A DNA stretch of 64,000 bases. Origin: Monomorium pharaonis (taxonomy: Eukaryota > Arthropoda > Insecta > Hymenoptera > Formicidae). Each line of letters opens with the position of its first letter. The first letter of the stretch is position 1. Below are positions 38,901 through 50,030 of this stretch, piece after piece. Both the position numbers and the translations under genes were made by a program. The DNA lies in NCBI RefSeq assembly GCF_013373865.1, contig NC_050470.1:24148856-24212855 (forward strand), in the 5' to 3' direction. A model generated the notes under the pieces. That model was not told the origin of the DNA, did not search any database, and worked only from the letters and a program-made list of their open reading frames with translations.

Positions 38901-39024
38901 TTATTATCGGTGGGTTTACCTCTATATCGGACGCCGATGCTCCTCGCACGGAGAAGGAATCCGGCGGGGGCTATTCTGCCGATTTGACACAGTTTCACCG
39001 TGAAGACAGCTTAAAGGATACCGC
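38901..39024 (+). CDS. Candidate internal exon, 124 nt, unknown protein
   Basis: The stretch is bounded by an acceptor-like TTCCGTCGCAG ending at 38900 and a consensus donor GTGAGT at 39025-39030. One frame is fully open: two bases complete a codon, then 40 codons, then two bases of the next codon. The translation reads like a cytoplasmic or linker segment (GGFTSISDADAPRTEKESG, GGYSADLTQFHREDSLKDT), with far less Arg and Cys than chance frames here. Upstream, the frame continues into a low-complexity Arg/Glu region that is not protein-like, which supports the acceptor position. The polypyrimidine tract is only moderate. I do not recognise the family. If real, it belongs to a + strand gene whose other exons lie outside the window or are too short to see. 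Confidence 0.4.
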
Positions 39025-41150
39025 GTGAGTTACGACCGCCGGCGGCGGTTATCTCTCGCAGCTGGCATAATAAAATTGAAATCGCATTGTGTGCCGCGCG
39101 GCCGCGCGGCAATCAACCTTACTTTTATCGTTCAGAGAAACGTTACCGGTCAGCCGGCCTCGGGTAACTACTCGCGCCTTCGTCGATCGCGCAAACTACT
39201 CCTCCTCGTCGCTGCCCGTGTTACGAGCCGCGCGCTCGCCTCGTAAAAGCGAAACCTCCGCCGAGTATGACGAGTCGATACGCGACGATAAAACGCGTCT
39301 CACCGCCGTCTAATCGCGATTTTTACACGTGCCTTTTATGGCGGACGACATTCGCAGCTCGTACCTATCGAATATAATTTTCGATAAGACAACCGCGAAC
39401 TTTGCAACGCCTCGATGCAAACGAAGTTTGTTCAATAAGCTTGTAAAATCACGCTAACCAGAAATAGAGTCAGAACTTTTTAACTTTGTTAGCATACGGC
39501 AGTGTTAATTTTCTAGAATGATATTTCGCTTCCGTTATACATAATATTCGAGGAGATAAAGAGTTGTAAAACTTAATGGTCAACGATCTCTAAATAAAAA
39601 TGGTAGTAATATTGCAAGGTAAATAACTGCGATAAGTAAAAAAACTCTATATTTTTTAATAAAGGAAATATATGTATATTATTCTGTGTACAATATCGCG
39701 ACTGCAGATTTAAAAGTTATTTCCGCGTAAGTGCAAGAATATAGTATAGCAGGAAAGTAAAGCAATTTTATTCCTAATATATTACACGCAATAACGGATC
39801 GATTTCTACACGTGTTTCTATGATCATTAGATTAGATAGTGCCGTAAACGTAACAAGAATATAACATCGCCATCTTATCCGTAAATTGAACGAAATAAAT
39901 CAAGTCTTGAGAAAAATAATTGACTTTTCATTAACTTGTGAAAGAGACCTACTACATTTTCTACTTCAAAGTATTTAATTATAAAAGAAAATATTAACGT
40001 CAAGGTATATGTTGGCAGTGATGGATGATCGATATAATTATCTAACTTATCATTCAAGGAAATGAGGCAGTCCATTGCAAAACACGCTATCCGCATCTTG
40101 TGTCTCCACGTTTTTGTAAAGTTTATTACGGCTCGCGTAACTGGCGCTACTGCTAATTGCATGATTTATCCTCTTCATTAAACAGACTTCCGCGTAACTT
40201 TTGCATTTAATCTCACTATTTTTTGCTACGTTGGCCTTGCTCTCTCGACATTTTGTAATCTTAGGTGTGCTTCGCTGCATGCAAGAATTACATATGCAAG
40301 TCATGCTCCAAAATGCGCGATATTAAAGCTTGATATTTTCGTTAGAAACCATGGATTTTACAAAACGTTATACATGAAGTCGCCAATAAAATCTAACCCA
40401 AAGCAAAAATGACATCAAATTGAGAGGTTGTTATTTTATCCTACAAAAGCGATCGTCCACACGTTCTTTCATTTATTTTTTTTTTTTTCAACTGATATGA
40501 AAGACGAATGAAACGATAACGTTTAATCAAAGAACATATGTCATCTTATGTCTACCATCTTATCCTAGCACCGTTAGCTTGAAGTACGTAAGTGTGATTA
40601 TTTTTTAAGATTCGAACGGGTTTTGCATCGTAACAGGACTACCAATCATGCATTCCGTCCCGGTGAAATCCAGAACAATTTTTAACGATGTCTTAATATG
40701 TTATGTCGCGCAAATTGCAATCTCCGCGCAGTTACGCGAACACTTTAATAATCATCTCTCGTCGGATAGATTAATTAACAGCGATTACGGACGATTATTA
40801 GTACGCATTCGGGGTTCTTGTTATCACCCTATAAATACATCGGTGGATAATTTTCGCGCATAAATCGCGTGACAGACCAGTCTTTAGGATCGGTAACACC
40901 TTCTCCGCAGCTACGTGTTGGCTTCTACTTGGCGGTATTGAATTATAACTCTTCTCCGGACCGTTGGTTAACCGTTAATTTAGCCTAAACAATTATCCGT
41001 TCGAGTTGTCATATGATTCAACGAGATCGATTGCTCTCGAAGCTGCTTTAACGAGATTATAAACGAAACAGATGTGTTACTGAAATGGCAGTAATAATTA
41101 CAACCAAAAAATAGCAATTGCAATATTTTAAACTCAAGTAAAACGTCTTT
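39025..41150. other. Non-coding; CpG-rich then AT-rich
   Basis: 39025-39420 is CpG-rich, 39420-40560 mainly AT-rich with T12 near 40478, 40560-41050 mixed, and the rest AT-rich. If 38901-39024 is an exon, this is its downstream intron. No other splice-flanked frame is seen. Confidence 0.55.
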
Positions 41151-41297
41151 CTTAGACCCTTTTCTACCAACATAGATATTAACTTTAATCTCGGTTTACC
41201 TTACTGTTTACTTTTTTCTCATTTTTGAAACTAGAATGCGATAATAAGTAGATTAAATTAAGATTAAAGTTAATCTACGTTGGTAGAAACGCCTTAG
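41151..41297. mobile_element. MITE with about 35-bp TIRs and TTA-type target site
   Basis: The left arm (to 41191) and right arm (41261-41297) are inverted copies over about 35 bases, sharing TTCTACCAAC and TTAACTTTAATCT with few mismatches. Similarity weakens into the interior. CTTAG flanks the element on both sides (41151-41155 and 41293-41297), so a TTA target-site duplication is possible, as in PIF/Harbinger elements. The interior (about 70 bases) has no coding capacity. It lies about 170 bases upstream of the TATA box at 41468. Confidence 0.7.
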
Positions 41298-41467
41298 GTG
41301 TAAGTTATAGAATTGACGGGTTGCTAAAGTTAACTCATAAAGTGTCACACAAGACGTGCGAGCACTTCACTAATGTCACCGTAACTAAAATTGTCGGAAG
41401 GGATGATTTTGTTAGAAGAACGTAGCTCCTTGAAGCGAAGTGTCAACAAAGAGTGCGGCTTCCGAGA

Positions 41468-41475
41468 TATAAAAG
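41468..41475 (+). promoter_or_regulatory. Consensus TATA box (TATAAAAG)
   Basis: A perfect TATAAAAG. The expected start site is near 41499. No clear initiator is seen there, though AGCATTG at 41485-41491 is close to one and lies nearer than usual. An ATG in a favourable context follows at 41614. Confidence 0.3.
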
Positions 41476-41613
41476 CCTAGCAGTAGCATTGTGTATAGGG
41501 GTGTTTAGGGTAGTGTGAATTTCTCTAAAGGATTGCCAGGACCTGGCGGCGGTTCTTGAGAGCCGCTTCCTATCGTCGGTATAACGTCGGCAAAGGAATT
41601 AAGAACCCGTAAA

Positions 41614-41745
41614 ATGGTGCAACGGGCAATAAATGCCTTTTCGCCAGCTGCCCGCGATACCCGCCACCCCGCTCTATTCCTCCCTCGCCCCTTTCCCAGG
41701 AATCCGCCCCCGTCCGTTTCGGTTTTCTCCCAATCCGGGATTTAA
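41614..41745 (+). CDS. Short ORF (43 aa) downstream of TATA box
   Basis: Starts at the ATG in GTAAAATGG, a near-ideal context with A at -3 and G at +4, about 115 bases after the predicted transcription start, and ends at TAA. The product would be Pro/Arg/Phe-rich, with no signal peptide or known domain. It may be the first coding piece of a spliced gene, an upstream ORF, or chance. It overlaps a 108-codon frame in another phase (41633-41959). Confidence 0.12.
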   Translation: MVQRAINAFSPAARDTRHPALFLPRPFPRNPPPSVSVFSQSGI

Positions 41746-41822
41746 GAACTGCAATTATCCGCGTTACATCACCGTAACTTTCTTAATTTTTTCTCTTTTT
41801 TTCGAAACGCACGCGGCTGCAG

Positions 41823-41926
41823 AATTAAGGCTAACTGAATCTCCTCGAAATTATCGCAGCGACGTTGCGGCGTCCCGCTGCGTGAAATATCGAATCGATA
41901 ACTCGATCCAAATATTTTCACGACGC
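41823..41926 (+). other. Splice-flanked open stretch, weak exon candidate
   Basis: A long T/C-rich stretch (41777-41802), then CTGCAG ending at 41822, is followed by 104 bases open in one frame and a consensus donor GTAAGT at 41927. The translation (LRLTESPRNYRSDVAAS..., ending FSRR) matches no family I know. The pyrimidine tract is about 20 bases from the AG, a little far. Its phase does not fit a direct join to the candidate exon at 38901-39024. Confidence 0.2.
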
Positions 41927-42563
41927 GTAAGTACCCATAAAGGCGTACGATTTATATAAATCGATTTCACGCAATGTCCATAGCGATACGTTAATTTTCT
42001 CTTAAAGCAAAGGATTAAGCGATCAAGAGAGAACGTAACGGCGCTTTGTCTCATATTCTCAGTGCCTATCGTTGTGGACCACGTTATTATTGGTAAAGAT
42101 AATTACGGTCGCACATTACCTCGATCGCCGCGAACTCTTTTTTTGCGGCGACTTTCGCCAAAGGAATACAAAGCGGCGACGGAGACGCAAATGCGCGGGT
42201 TACGCGGGCGCGAAGTAATTTCAGGGCGAAAGCCCGCAAAAAACCGGGCGCAAATTAGTTAGCATAAAGGGAACTGTCAGCTTGATTAACTCTGTACTCG
42301 GCGCGGTGCGGTGCCTCGAGGATAACTGCGACTGCTGCGAAAGCGGTCTCGGGCTCCGGAGCCCTGCAAAAAGCGGGCTTAATTTAATCTACACGACACA
42401 CTTTCTCGCACCCGGCGGAAGTGCCTATTTGCGAGTCGAGGCGAGGCACGAGGGAGCCGTTTGTACCGAGCGGCGTCGCGACGGCGAATTTCCGCGCGTC
42501 TACGTTTCATCGATCACCTCCCCCCCCCCCGTCGGCGCGCAGCGGCAACATGAAAGAAAAGCA

Positions 42564-42584
42564 ACGACGACGACGACGACGACG
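42564..42584. repeat. Trinucleotide repeat (ACG)7
   Basis: A pure run between two C11 tracts. Confidence 0.9.
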
Positions 42585-43803
42585 CTTATGATCTCTCCCC
42601 CCCCCCCTCCTCTCGCAGGGGGATCCAACTACTCACCGGAGGTCACGTCTGCTCACGGCACTGTGATTCCCCCCAGGTCGAATTACGAGGGAACGAAGGG
42701 CGGACGGTCGCCCAAAGGGACGACGGAGGACGGAGGACTAATTAATTGCAGCGCGGAGAAGGGAGGAAGCAGAAGGAAGGATGACATGCTGCGGGAGTCT
42801 GAGAGTGGACGGCCGGTAGCTCGTTAAATTTTAGGGATGCGTGGACCGAAGCGACTCCCGTGCATTTGCGCTGGAACGAACGCGCGGCGTCGGGAGCGCG
42901 GGCCTGATTGAAATCTATCAGCGAGCGCCCTAATTTAATTAGGTGCGCGTTGTGTGTCTGATCGTTGCGAGAGAGCGACGAGAAGCCTCCACCACGGCGG
43001 TACCTTCGTGCGAGGACGAGTAATTCCCGCGGTGGAGCTGGACGCTCGCTTCAAAGGAGCCCCCTACGGCCATCTTCGCCCCGGCGTTCTTCGATGGAGT
43101 CAAACTCACAAGAGAACGCAAACGAGTAACGCCGTTAATAAAGGACACACGTAAACAACGTAAACGTTTCTCACATACGCACCTCGAGAGAGATTTTTCC
43201 GATCGTAAAATTCATTCTCTCAGCATGGAGGAGTCTCGAACGGGGGAAATTTACGACTGCGAAATTGTCGTTTCGCGACTCCGTCATTTCTCTGTATTTC
43301 GTGTCGCACGACGCGCACGAGTAATGCGACGCCATTTCGATTTCGAGTCACGAACGGGCCCCACGTGAAAGGGGTTTTAAAATAAGTGGTCTCGCTCGCG
43401 AGTTTGGGTCCGGGTACGCGCGGGTTATCCGGCTCGTTTATCGTGAGTCTCGCTGGAGGACCGTCCGATCGCGGTTCCGGGTACACGCGTGTCCTCCGCA
43501 CTGAGCATTCTCCCCGGGCCGGTACCCGTGTCACACCGAAATCCTTTTCCTCGAGATATGATTCATTGTTGTACGCGCCTCGGAGACCACCCAGCAGTGT
43601 GCTCTGAAATCCTCGTCGAGGAGAGAAAGAGAGAAAGCCCTCCCGAGATCGATACGACCGAGACGTGCGCCCACGCTCGCCCCGCCGCCTGGCAATGGAT
43701 GATGCACCGTCAGGGGCGGATTGGACCCCTAGATCCAACAGGCTAGAACCTTTACATATCGACTTGTCGGTCCTAATAGATTTATGTATCGCATGAAACC
43801 CTC

Positions 43804-43804
<1 letters not shown>

Positions 43805-43833
<29 letters not shown>
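43805..43833. repeat. Microsatellite (AG)14
   Basis: A pure AG run, continued imperfectly to 43840. Confidence 0.95.
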
Positions 43834-43841
<8 letters not shown>

Positions 43842-44026
43842 CTGCCTCTCCGGAGTTATTATACATCGCGCACCATTGTGCCATTTGAAGCGATTGTAGA
43901 GATCTTTTCTTCATTGCGCGCTTCGTCACGATCAGTGATGTTGGCATGAAATGGAAAGGATTGCGGTGGAACCTATTCTCTAAATTACAATCAGTGGAAG
44001 ATCACTGAAATCAGTGAAAATACACC

Positions 44027-44173
44027 AATTTCAGTGGTATACTTATGACTTGTCAATCAGTGAAATAAATACACTGATCTTTTAGTGATTGTACATTAAT
44101 TCTGAAGTAAAAATCACTAAAAGCCAGTGGATACTCACTAATTATCACAATTATAAGTATACCACTGCAAATT
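44027..44173. mobile_element. Fold-back element with about 67-bp arms
   Basis: The left arm (44027-44094) and right arm (44105-44173) are inverted copies along their whole length, for example GTGGTATACTTAT against ATAAGTATACCAC and CTTTTAGTGATT against AATCACTAAAAG, with a loop of about 10 bases. CAGTG/CACTG motifs occur about ten times, including just outside the left arm (43991-44016). There is no coding capacity. It resembles a palindromic MITE. Transcribed through, it would form one long hairpin RNA. Confidence 0.75.
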
Positions 44174-47100
44174 AGTAAAAATACTCTTTCTTTTATTTTT
44201 TTTTTAACAATCGCGAATATACGCGTAATGTCATAAATGCAATAGGTAATTACATATATGCGTAATATCAATCATATGGATTGTCTGACAGACGTAAAGC
44301 ATAATGATAAATAATATAAATAATACAATAAGTAATGGGATATGCGAAATAAAAGCTTTAAATCGTAAAGCATGTGCTCGCATTAAAATAAAAGTCGTTT
44401 CTCTCAAGTTAAATCCGCCCCTGTGCGTCACACACGGTGAAACGGCGGACCTACCTGGAAGCAATCGATACAAAAGATATCGGAATAATCTCGCGGCGCC
44501 GGCCGAATTAGAGATCCAGCGAGTCTTTAATTGAACGTCTGAATAATGATCGCTGATCGCGCGATACGACAGTCCAGTCGTCACAAGCGCGGCAGCACAG
44601 CCTTTCTTTCGGAGCCCCCGGGTTGTCTGCGCATCAATATTCAAAAGTCCGAACTGGCCCTTAATTAAATGGACAGTATTCTGTCCCATATTCGGATTTT
44701 AAATTATCGTTATTTATGAAGCCGGAATATCTGCACATTTTCTTGACGTTTCATTATGTACAATATATATTCTCTTCGTTAAACAAATATATTTAAACGA
44801 TACCTTTTGCATAAATAAGTAATTCATGAAAAGTCACATCTAGCGGTTATAAATCGCGCTATAAATCATAGACACGAAGACGAGAGAAGCGCGCGCGAAT
44901 AAGTCATTTATCGAAGATGATAGTCGGCTTGATATCTCGATCAGAAGACGCGTCAGAATTATGGTTGTTGGAGATAAGTGGTCGTGCTTTCTTCGCAAAT
45001 TCATCATTGACGCGTGAAATAATTAATAGCTCTACGTTCACCGAGATCGTATCAAGACGAGAAATCGATGGCCTTCAACATTTCTTATCGAATGATCCAA
45101 ATCTCGTTGGGTTTGATACGCATATCGTTACAGCACATTAAAAAAACACCCTCTCTTTCAAATTAAAAAAAAAACCGCGAATATTTGATAAAATATTTCC
45201 TACAAGTCGCGTGTTAAAAAATACAAACTTATCTAAAAACTGTAAAACTCTCGGATAAGATACAGCAATTGATAATACGGAGGCAGAAAAGAAACTGTAA
45301 TTGTCGCGAGGACAATGACGCGCTTAATTGGTATGTCGACGGTTAATCGGTGACCGTCAATTCTTCGATTTTCCTTGTTCGCGCGACACGCGGCGTAACA
45401 GGATCGCCCGAAGAGGCACAAAGGAATCCCCGCGCTCGGGATACCGAAGCCGGCCGCGGATTGTCAGCGCGAGTGATGAAAAACGAGAATTTTCACGGCG
45501 ATTGCACGGAGACGTCGCAAAAAGCGGAAGCTCCGCTAACCTTGATTCTTTCGGGACGGCGAGAATGCCGCGTTGACGTCCACGTCGGCTGACGGCCGAG
45601 AGGCCGTCGCCGCTGTCCGACGAAGCAATTACCGGCCTGTTATCGGCGAGGACAAAAAAAAAAACGGTATGCGAGATGACCGTTACCGGGCATTACGGTC
45701 GGAATCGCCGGCGATTCTTAATGAAATCAACGCGATGGGTGGCTGTCTCAATCGCCGATGTAATCCAATCGCGTGTAGACTTTGGGACCGATTCGACCGA
45801 CGACAAGCAGAATCGAACGACAGCCGGATAATCGCGGACAACAAGGCGTCCGACACGAGGCATCTGCGCGAGGAATCGGTTTTTCCCACCCGCGGCAGTA
45901 GCGAGGGACGAGAGGACTCCTTGCCTTACGCTCATTCGGCATCTGGCGCAATTTCGGCGATAATTTACATCGCGTCCCGCGGCGCGCGCCCCGCGGCGCC
46001 CTTAATTTCCAAAAATTAATCTCCGACCGAGCGCGGTCGATTAATCTGCGATCGAAAGTATGCTACCGAGGGAAATGGTTACGTAAAGTGCTCGAAACGC
46101 CGAAGCGGAATACAGGCGGTGTCAACGGCGCGTGACGACAATGACAAATGAACGAGTTACGGGTGATAGATGAATATCGGAGCCTTAATGACCGGCCGAA
46201 TGCCGAATGGCAACAACATCATCGGACGCCACTCCGTTATTTATTAAACGCGCGAGGCGGATTTCGAAACTCCACGTGCCCTCGATGCAACAAGTCCGGG
46301 GGGAACGTTGTCGATTTTACATTTCTTTTATTTCTTTTTTTTTTTAAACGTACGCGTTTGTTACACCCTGTTAATTATTACATAATACAGTTACTCTAGA
46401 GCTTTTATTAATTGTTGTGTCAAAAAGTCTAGACTACAATGACGTCAGGTGTTTCTCTCGCGTCCAGCGATAACACGCTAAACAACATCGACAGGCAGAT
46501 CCGGCAGATGTTCGAACTTCCTACATCGTGATTGCCGTGCGACTCTCTGCATTCACCGGGCGTAGGCGGCCGCGCTAAGAAGACCCGCGACAGCATTCAC
46601 CGCGCCGTCAGAAATTCAGAGTCGTCATCCCGTCCTCGTACGAGCGAGCGCGCCTTCGCGACTTCCATTTATCACCGGCCGGCATCATCCATCTCTCGCA
46701 GCTGGAAATCTCTATTTGCATCCAGCGTCTTATCCGGCGTCAGGTTGAATCGCGCGGACGACGACGACGGACGACGACGCGAATCACCGCGCGCGAGTTC
46801 TCATAATGCCCCGTCGCATAACGAATCGTTCGGAAATTAACGGTCTACCGGGTTGCCCCTCGTCATCCGGCGATGGCGATGCGGTAACCACGCGGACTTT
46901 CCTTTCTCGTTAAAGTGTGATTTAAGCGTCCCGTCTCCCGGGGGTAGACGTTTATGGATGGACGCGCGACGCGACGCGACGCGCACGAATGCAACTTGCG
47001 TTCGCCGATATACGGGCCGATTCCCGGCGCGGTAATTTTCTCGCGCGTCCATGCGTAAATAAGCCCGTGCTGAACGCAGCGGCGATGCGATCGGGATGAG

Positions 47101-47285
47101 AGACATTCGTCTTGCCATTTGTCAAACGCTAACCACTACCGTCGGTTCCGTCGGTCGCGCGAATCAAACTGGAAATTCGATTTTCGCGTTTGAAAATCCC
47201 CTGACGAATTGCGGTAAATACGATTCGCCGCGAATAAATTCACTTTCCAATGTAAAACTGTAGCTTTATATTTATTTTTTTCTTG
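44174..47285. other. Non-coding mixed sequence
   Basis: 44174-44400 and 44700-44870 are AT-rich, 45130-45300 AT-rich, and the rest CpG-rich. A full cAMP-response element TGACGTCA lies at 46440-46447 and a (GCGAC)3 repeat at 46966-46983. The frames at 44917-45141 and 46148-46399 are balanced in composition but have no other support. Confidence 0.5.
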
Positions 47286-47401
47286 TTAGACTGGCTGCAC
47301 ACCAGCACCAGCGCGATGTCCAGTGATGGCAGCACTTTTTTTTTTTTTTTTTTAAGCAGAGTTCTTATTGGATATCGTAAATCTGTGCAGCCAGCCTTAG
47401 A
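47286..47401. mobile_element. Short MITE with CTGGCTGCACA terminal repeats
   Basis: CTGGCTGCACA at 47291-47301 is repeated inverted at 47384-47394 without mismatch. TTAGA stands outside both ends (47286-47290 and 47397-47401), consistent with a TTA-type target duplication (PIF/Harbinger-like). The interior has a T18 run (47336-47353) and no open frame. The whole is only about 115 bp. Confidence 0.7.
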
Positions 47402-48021
47402 GACGCGAGAATCAACAATGTCAAATTTTTATTTGCAAAACACCATCCCCGTCACATCTTAGAGCCACTATTGTTGGTTCTAGCCCCCGGCGAAGGGGAT
47501 GCTGCTATGTTGAGTTGTTGCGAGTCGAAGTTGGCGTTGAACAGAATGGTCCCGTAAATTTGCATTGTTTTTGCCACGCTCGGCCACGGAGAGGCACGTG
47601 TACCTCTCGAAATTTCTCGTCAATCCGACACGCGAGCGGCCGAGTCGTCGCTGAGGATTCATGTTATACGACACACAGCCCTCGTCCTCAAAAGCGATTA
47701 CGTACGGTTCTCGGATTCAAAGGGAACCGGTCGCGCGCGCGCGCCCGGGCGAAAGTTGCCCGTTAATGCGCTCGCGATCTCGTGATACCCCACGGTAGAT
47801 TAACTCGTAATTGCGTTCATTATCGTAGAATTCGATTCGGGAGCGTCCCGAGGTGCCTCGTCGCGGAAGGCGTATCTTACATGACATCGAAATTAGCATT
47901 AATTAATAAGTACAAGATTATATTTCTTGTTTCGTGAGCGCCTCGACTTGTACGTAAGCCTATCAGGAAGAGGACACGTACTTTATCTCGCGACAAGTAT
48001 CTTTGATCTCTCTTTCATTCT
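47402..48021. other. CpG-rich non-coding
   Basis: No gene or repeat end is seen. GC alternation (GCGCGCGC) occurs near 47733-47742. Confidence 0.6.
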
Positions 48022-48170
48022 TTACACTAAAAAAAAATCCTAGATAAATTCTGAGATGCGTTTAGCAGTGAGATTGTTGGAAAAATTTGGTTGCTGTAAA
48101 CCAATATGATTACAATAATAACAAAACGTTAATAATTTCTGACAAAGTTTCTTTAACAATATTTTTTCTC
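48022..48170. mobile_element. Truncated relative of the element at 49617
   Basis: From TTACACTAAAAAAAAATCCT onward this aligns to the left half of the 49617-49877 element over about 110 bases, sharing TTTGGTTG and TAATAATAACAAAA in the same order. No matching right end (CAGTGTAG) follows, so the copy is 3'-truncated or too diverged to see. The boundary at 48170 is approximate. Confidence 0.6.
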
Positions 48171-48265
48171 GCCAATGCATTTATTGACACGAATTTATAA
48201 TAATTCGTCCAGCTTTGAATTAAGGAATAAAATAAAGAAATGAATCAAGGTGCTTGTTATCGAAA

Positions 48266-48424
48266 AAATTCAGAAAACTTGCAATTTTCAGGAAATTTCT
48301 TTTTCATCATTGAAAATTGTATTTTATTTATCAATTTTAAAAAGTTATTTTAAAGTTAAAATTGTATAATATCACCTAGAATAAAAAAAATTCCTGAAAA
48401 AAATGGGAAATTTTCAGAAAAATC
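48266..48424. repeat. AT-rich imperfect fold-back
   Basis: TTTTCAGGAA at 48285-48294 is repeated inverted at 48391-48400, and weaker pairing extends outward on both sides (TTCAGAAAA-type sequences). It lies just beyond the truncated element at 48022 and may be part of the same insertion or a separate old element. Confidence 0.45.
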
Positions 48425-49608
48425 TTTTACAAAATTCGAGTACACATCCTGCAAATTGACACGTATAAAAAATATATTTCACGAGGCCAACTCCGAATTA
48501 CGTAACATAAAACGGCACTTTCTATCGACCCGTGTTAAATTACACAAGGCACGTGTGACCAAGAGTAATGGCGTCACACCATCAAAGTTCCTAAAAGCGA
48601 TCGCCGACGGGGTCTCGGTGTTGTGAAACCGAAAATTCTTTTTCCTACCGCAGCCGCGCGCGATCGGACCCGGCACGTTAGATCGGCGCGCGGCCGGCAA
48701 TCTCGTCGAGTAATCGATGAAGTTATACGAGAGACCAGCTGCCCGTCAATCATCGTCCCGAAAATCACCGACGTTCAAACGCTACACGCGACGTCGGTCG
48801 GTCAGCCGCAGTTACTTTGCATCCTGTACCGCGCTAGCACGCTCTAGAGAACGTAGTACAAGCAGAATCGATCTTGACCGTCTACTATTAATCTCGGCCG
48901 GGTCGGGGAGCAGCCATTAATATTGAAGTTGGGACACCCCCCTCCCCCCCCCCCATATGAGAAGGTATCCTTATAAATTATCGCCTCTTCGAGCTGTGTC
49001 ACCCGAGGCGGTTATCTTTTATTGTCAAGAAGGAATTGTTGACTCGGACGAATCGGAATATACGAGATAATTATTTTTCCGTTCGCGCTCGCCTTCGGGA
49101 TCGAGATCGAAATCAAACGAAAGTCAGCCGTCCCACTCGTCATTCGGTAAACAGACGTGACGAGCGAGTTGTCGGGAATGTTTGCGCCACGACATGGAAA
49201 ACTTTGACGGAGCCGTACGCCGTGGCGCCTTCCGCGTGATCCACGAGTAGAAGATAATCAGCGACGGAAAGCCATTGCCACCGATGTAGACGTAAATATA
49301 CCGTCGCACGACAAACAGCATCGTTATCTCAACGAGGATTTATTTTCCGAATATTATGAAAACAGAGCTGATAAACGAGGAATGCTACACCGAAGAAAAG
49401 GTTTGGTTATAATAATCCAATCTTGTTCAAAGTTACCCAAAACCTTAATGAAATCGTTTCAGCTTAATAATTACAACAAAATGTTCATGATAGCGAATTT
49501 TAATTTAAAAGTTTTAACTGAGTATTAATGAATCCTATAAAAATCTATAATTTCCCAGGATAAAATAAACAAATTCTCCGAGATTTCAAAATTTCAATAG
49601 TAAACAAA
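48425..49608. other. Non-coding; CpG-rich then AT-rich
   Basis: A C tract (C6TC11) lies at 48937-48954. The sequence is CpG-rich to about 49330, then AT-rich. No supported gene. Confidence 0.6.
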
Positions 49609-49616
49609 AAATTCTC

Positions 49617-49877
49617 CTACACTGAAAAAAAATCCTTGGTAAATTTGTAAAATTATTTAGTAATGATATCGTTGAAATATTTGGTTGTTATAAATAAATA
49701 TAGTAATAATAACAAAATTTATAATAATATTAACAAAACATTTGGTAGTAATGGTAACATTTTGTTATAATTATATTATTTTGTTATATTTACCTTACGT
49801 TTAGTTGAAACTATTTCACCAGGGCGCTGAGTAACTTTAACCAAAGCTGGATTATTATAACCTTCTTTTCAGTGTAG
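49617..49877. mobile_element. 261-bp hAT-like MITE with 8-bp target duplication
   Basis: The ends CTACACTGAAAA and TTTTCAGTGTAG are perfect 12-bp terminal inverted repeats. Immediately outside are AAATTCTC (49609-49616) and AAATTCGC (49878-49885), an 8-bp direct repeat with one mismatch. The length of the duplication and the CACTG/CAGTG ends fit the hAT superfamily. The interior is AT-rich, rich in AACAAAA and TTTGTTA, and non-coding, so the element must have depended on a transposase encoded elsewhere. A second, truncated copy lies 1.6 kb upstream at 48022. Confidence 0.85.
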
Positions 49878-50030
49878 AAATTCGCAACACGGATATTTAA
49901 AATATCAAAAATAGAAATCAAAAATACAAAATACAAAATGTAATCCCACTATTTTCAGAAACAATACGAAAAATTTCCTTTTAATATAAATCGACTGTCG
50001 TCGCCAAGTATACAAATTTGATTTACTTAC

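Larger units (their letters stand above)
41927..44026. other. CpG-rich non-coding with homopolymer tracts
   Basis: Two C11 tracts (42520-42530 and 42597-42607) flank (ACG)7 at 42564-42584; the 181-codon frame at 42282-42827 runs straight through them and is not credible as a gene. (AG)14 lies at 43805-43833. No splice-flanked frame is seen. Confidence 0.55.

Noticed and set aside
40600..40630. tRNA B-box-like sequence CCGTTCGAATCTT on the minus strand
   Set aside because: There is no A box at the right distance and no acceptor-stem pairing.
42282..42827. 181-codon + strand frame
   Set aside because: It runs through two C11 tracts and (ACG)7, so its residues are low-complexity. There is no promoter, splice context or domain.
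44917..45141. 74-codon + frame with balanced composition
   Set aside because: No promoter, splice site or recognisable domain, and AT-rich flanks. Frames of this length are expected by chance.
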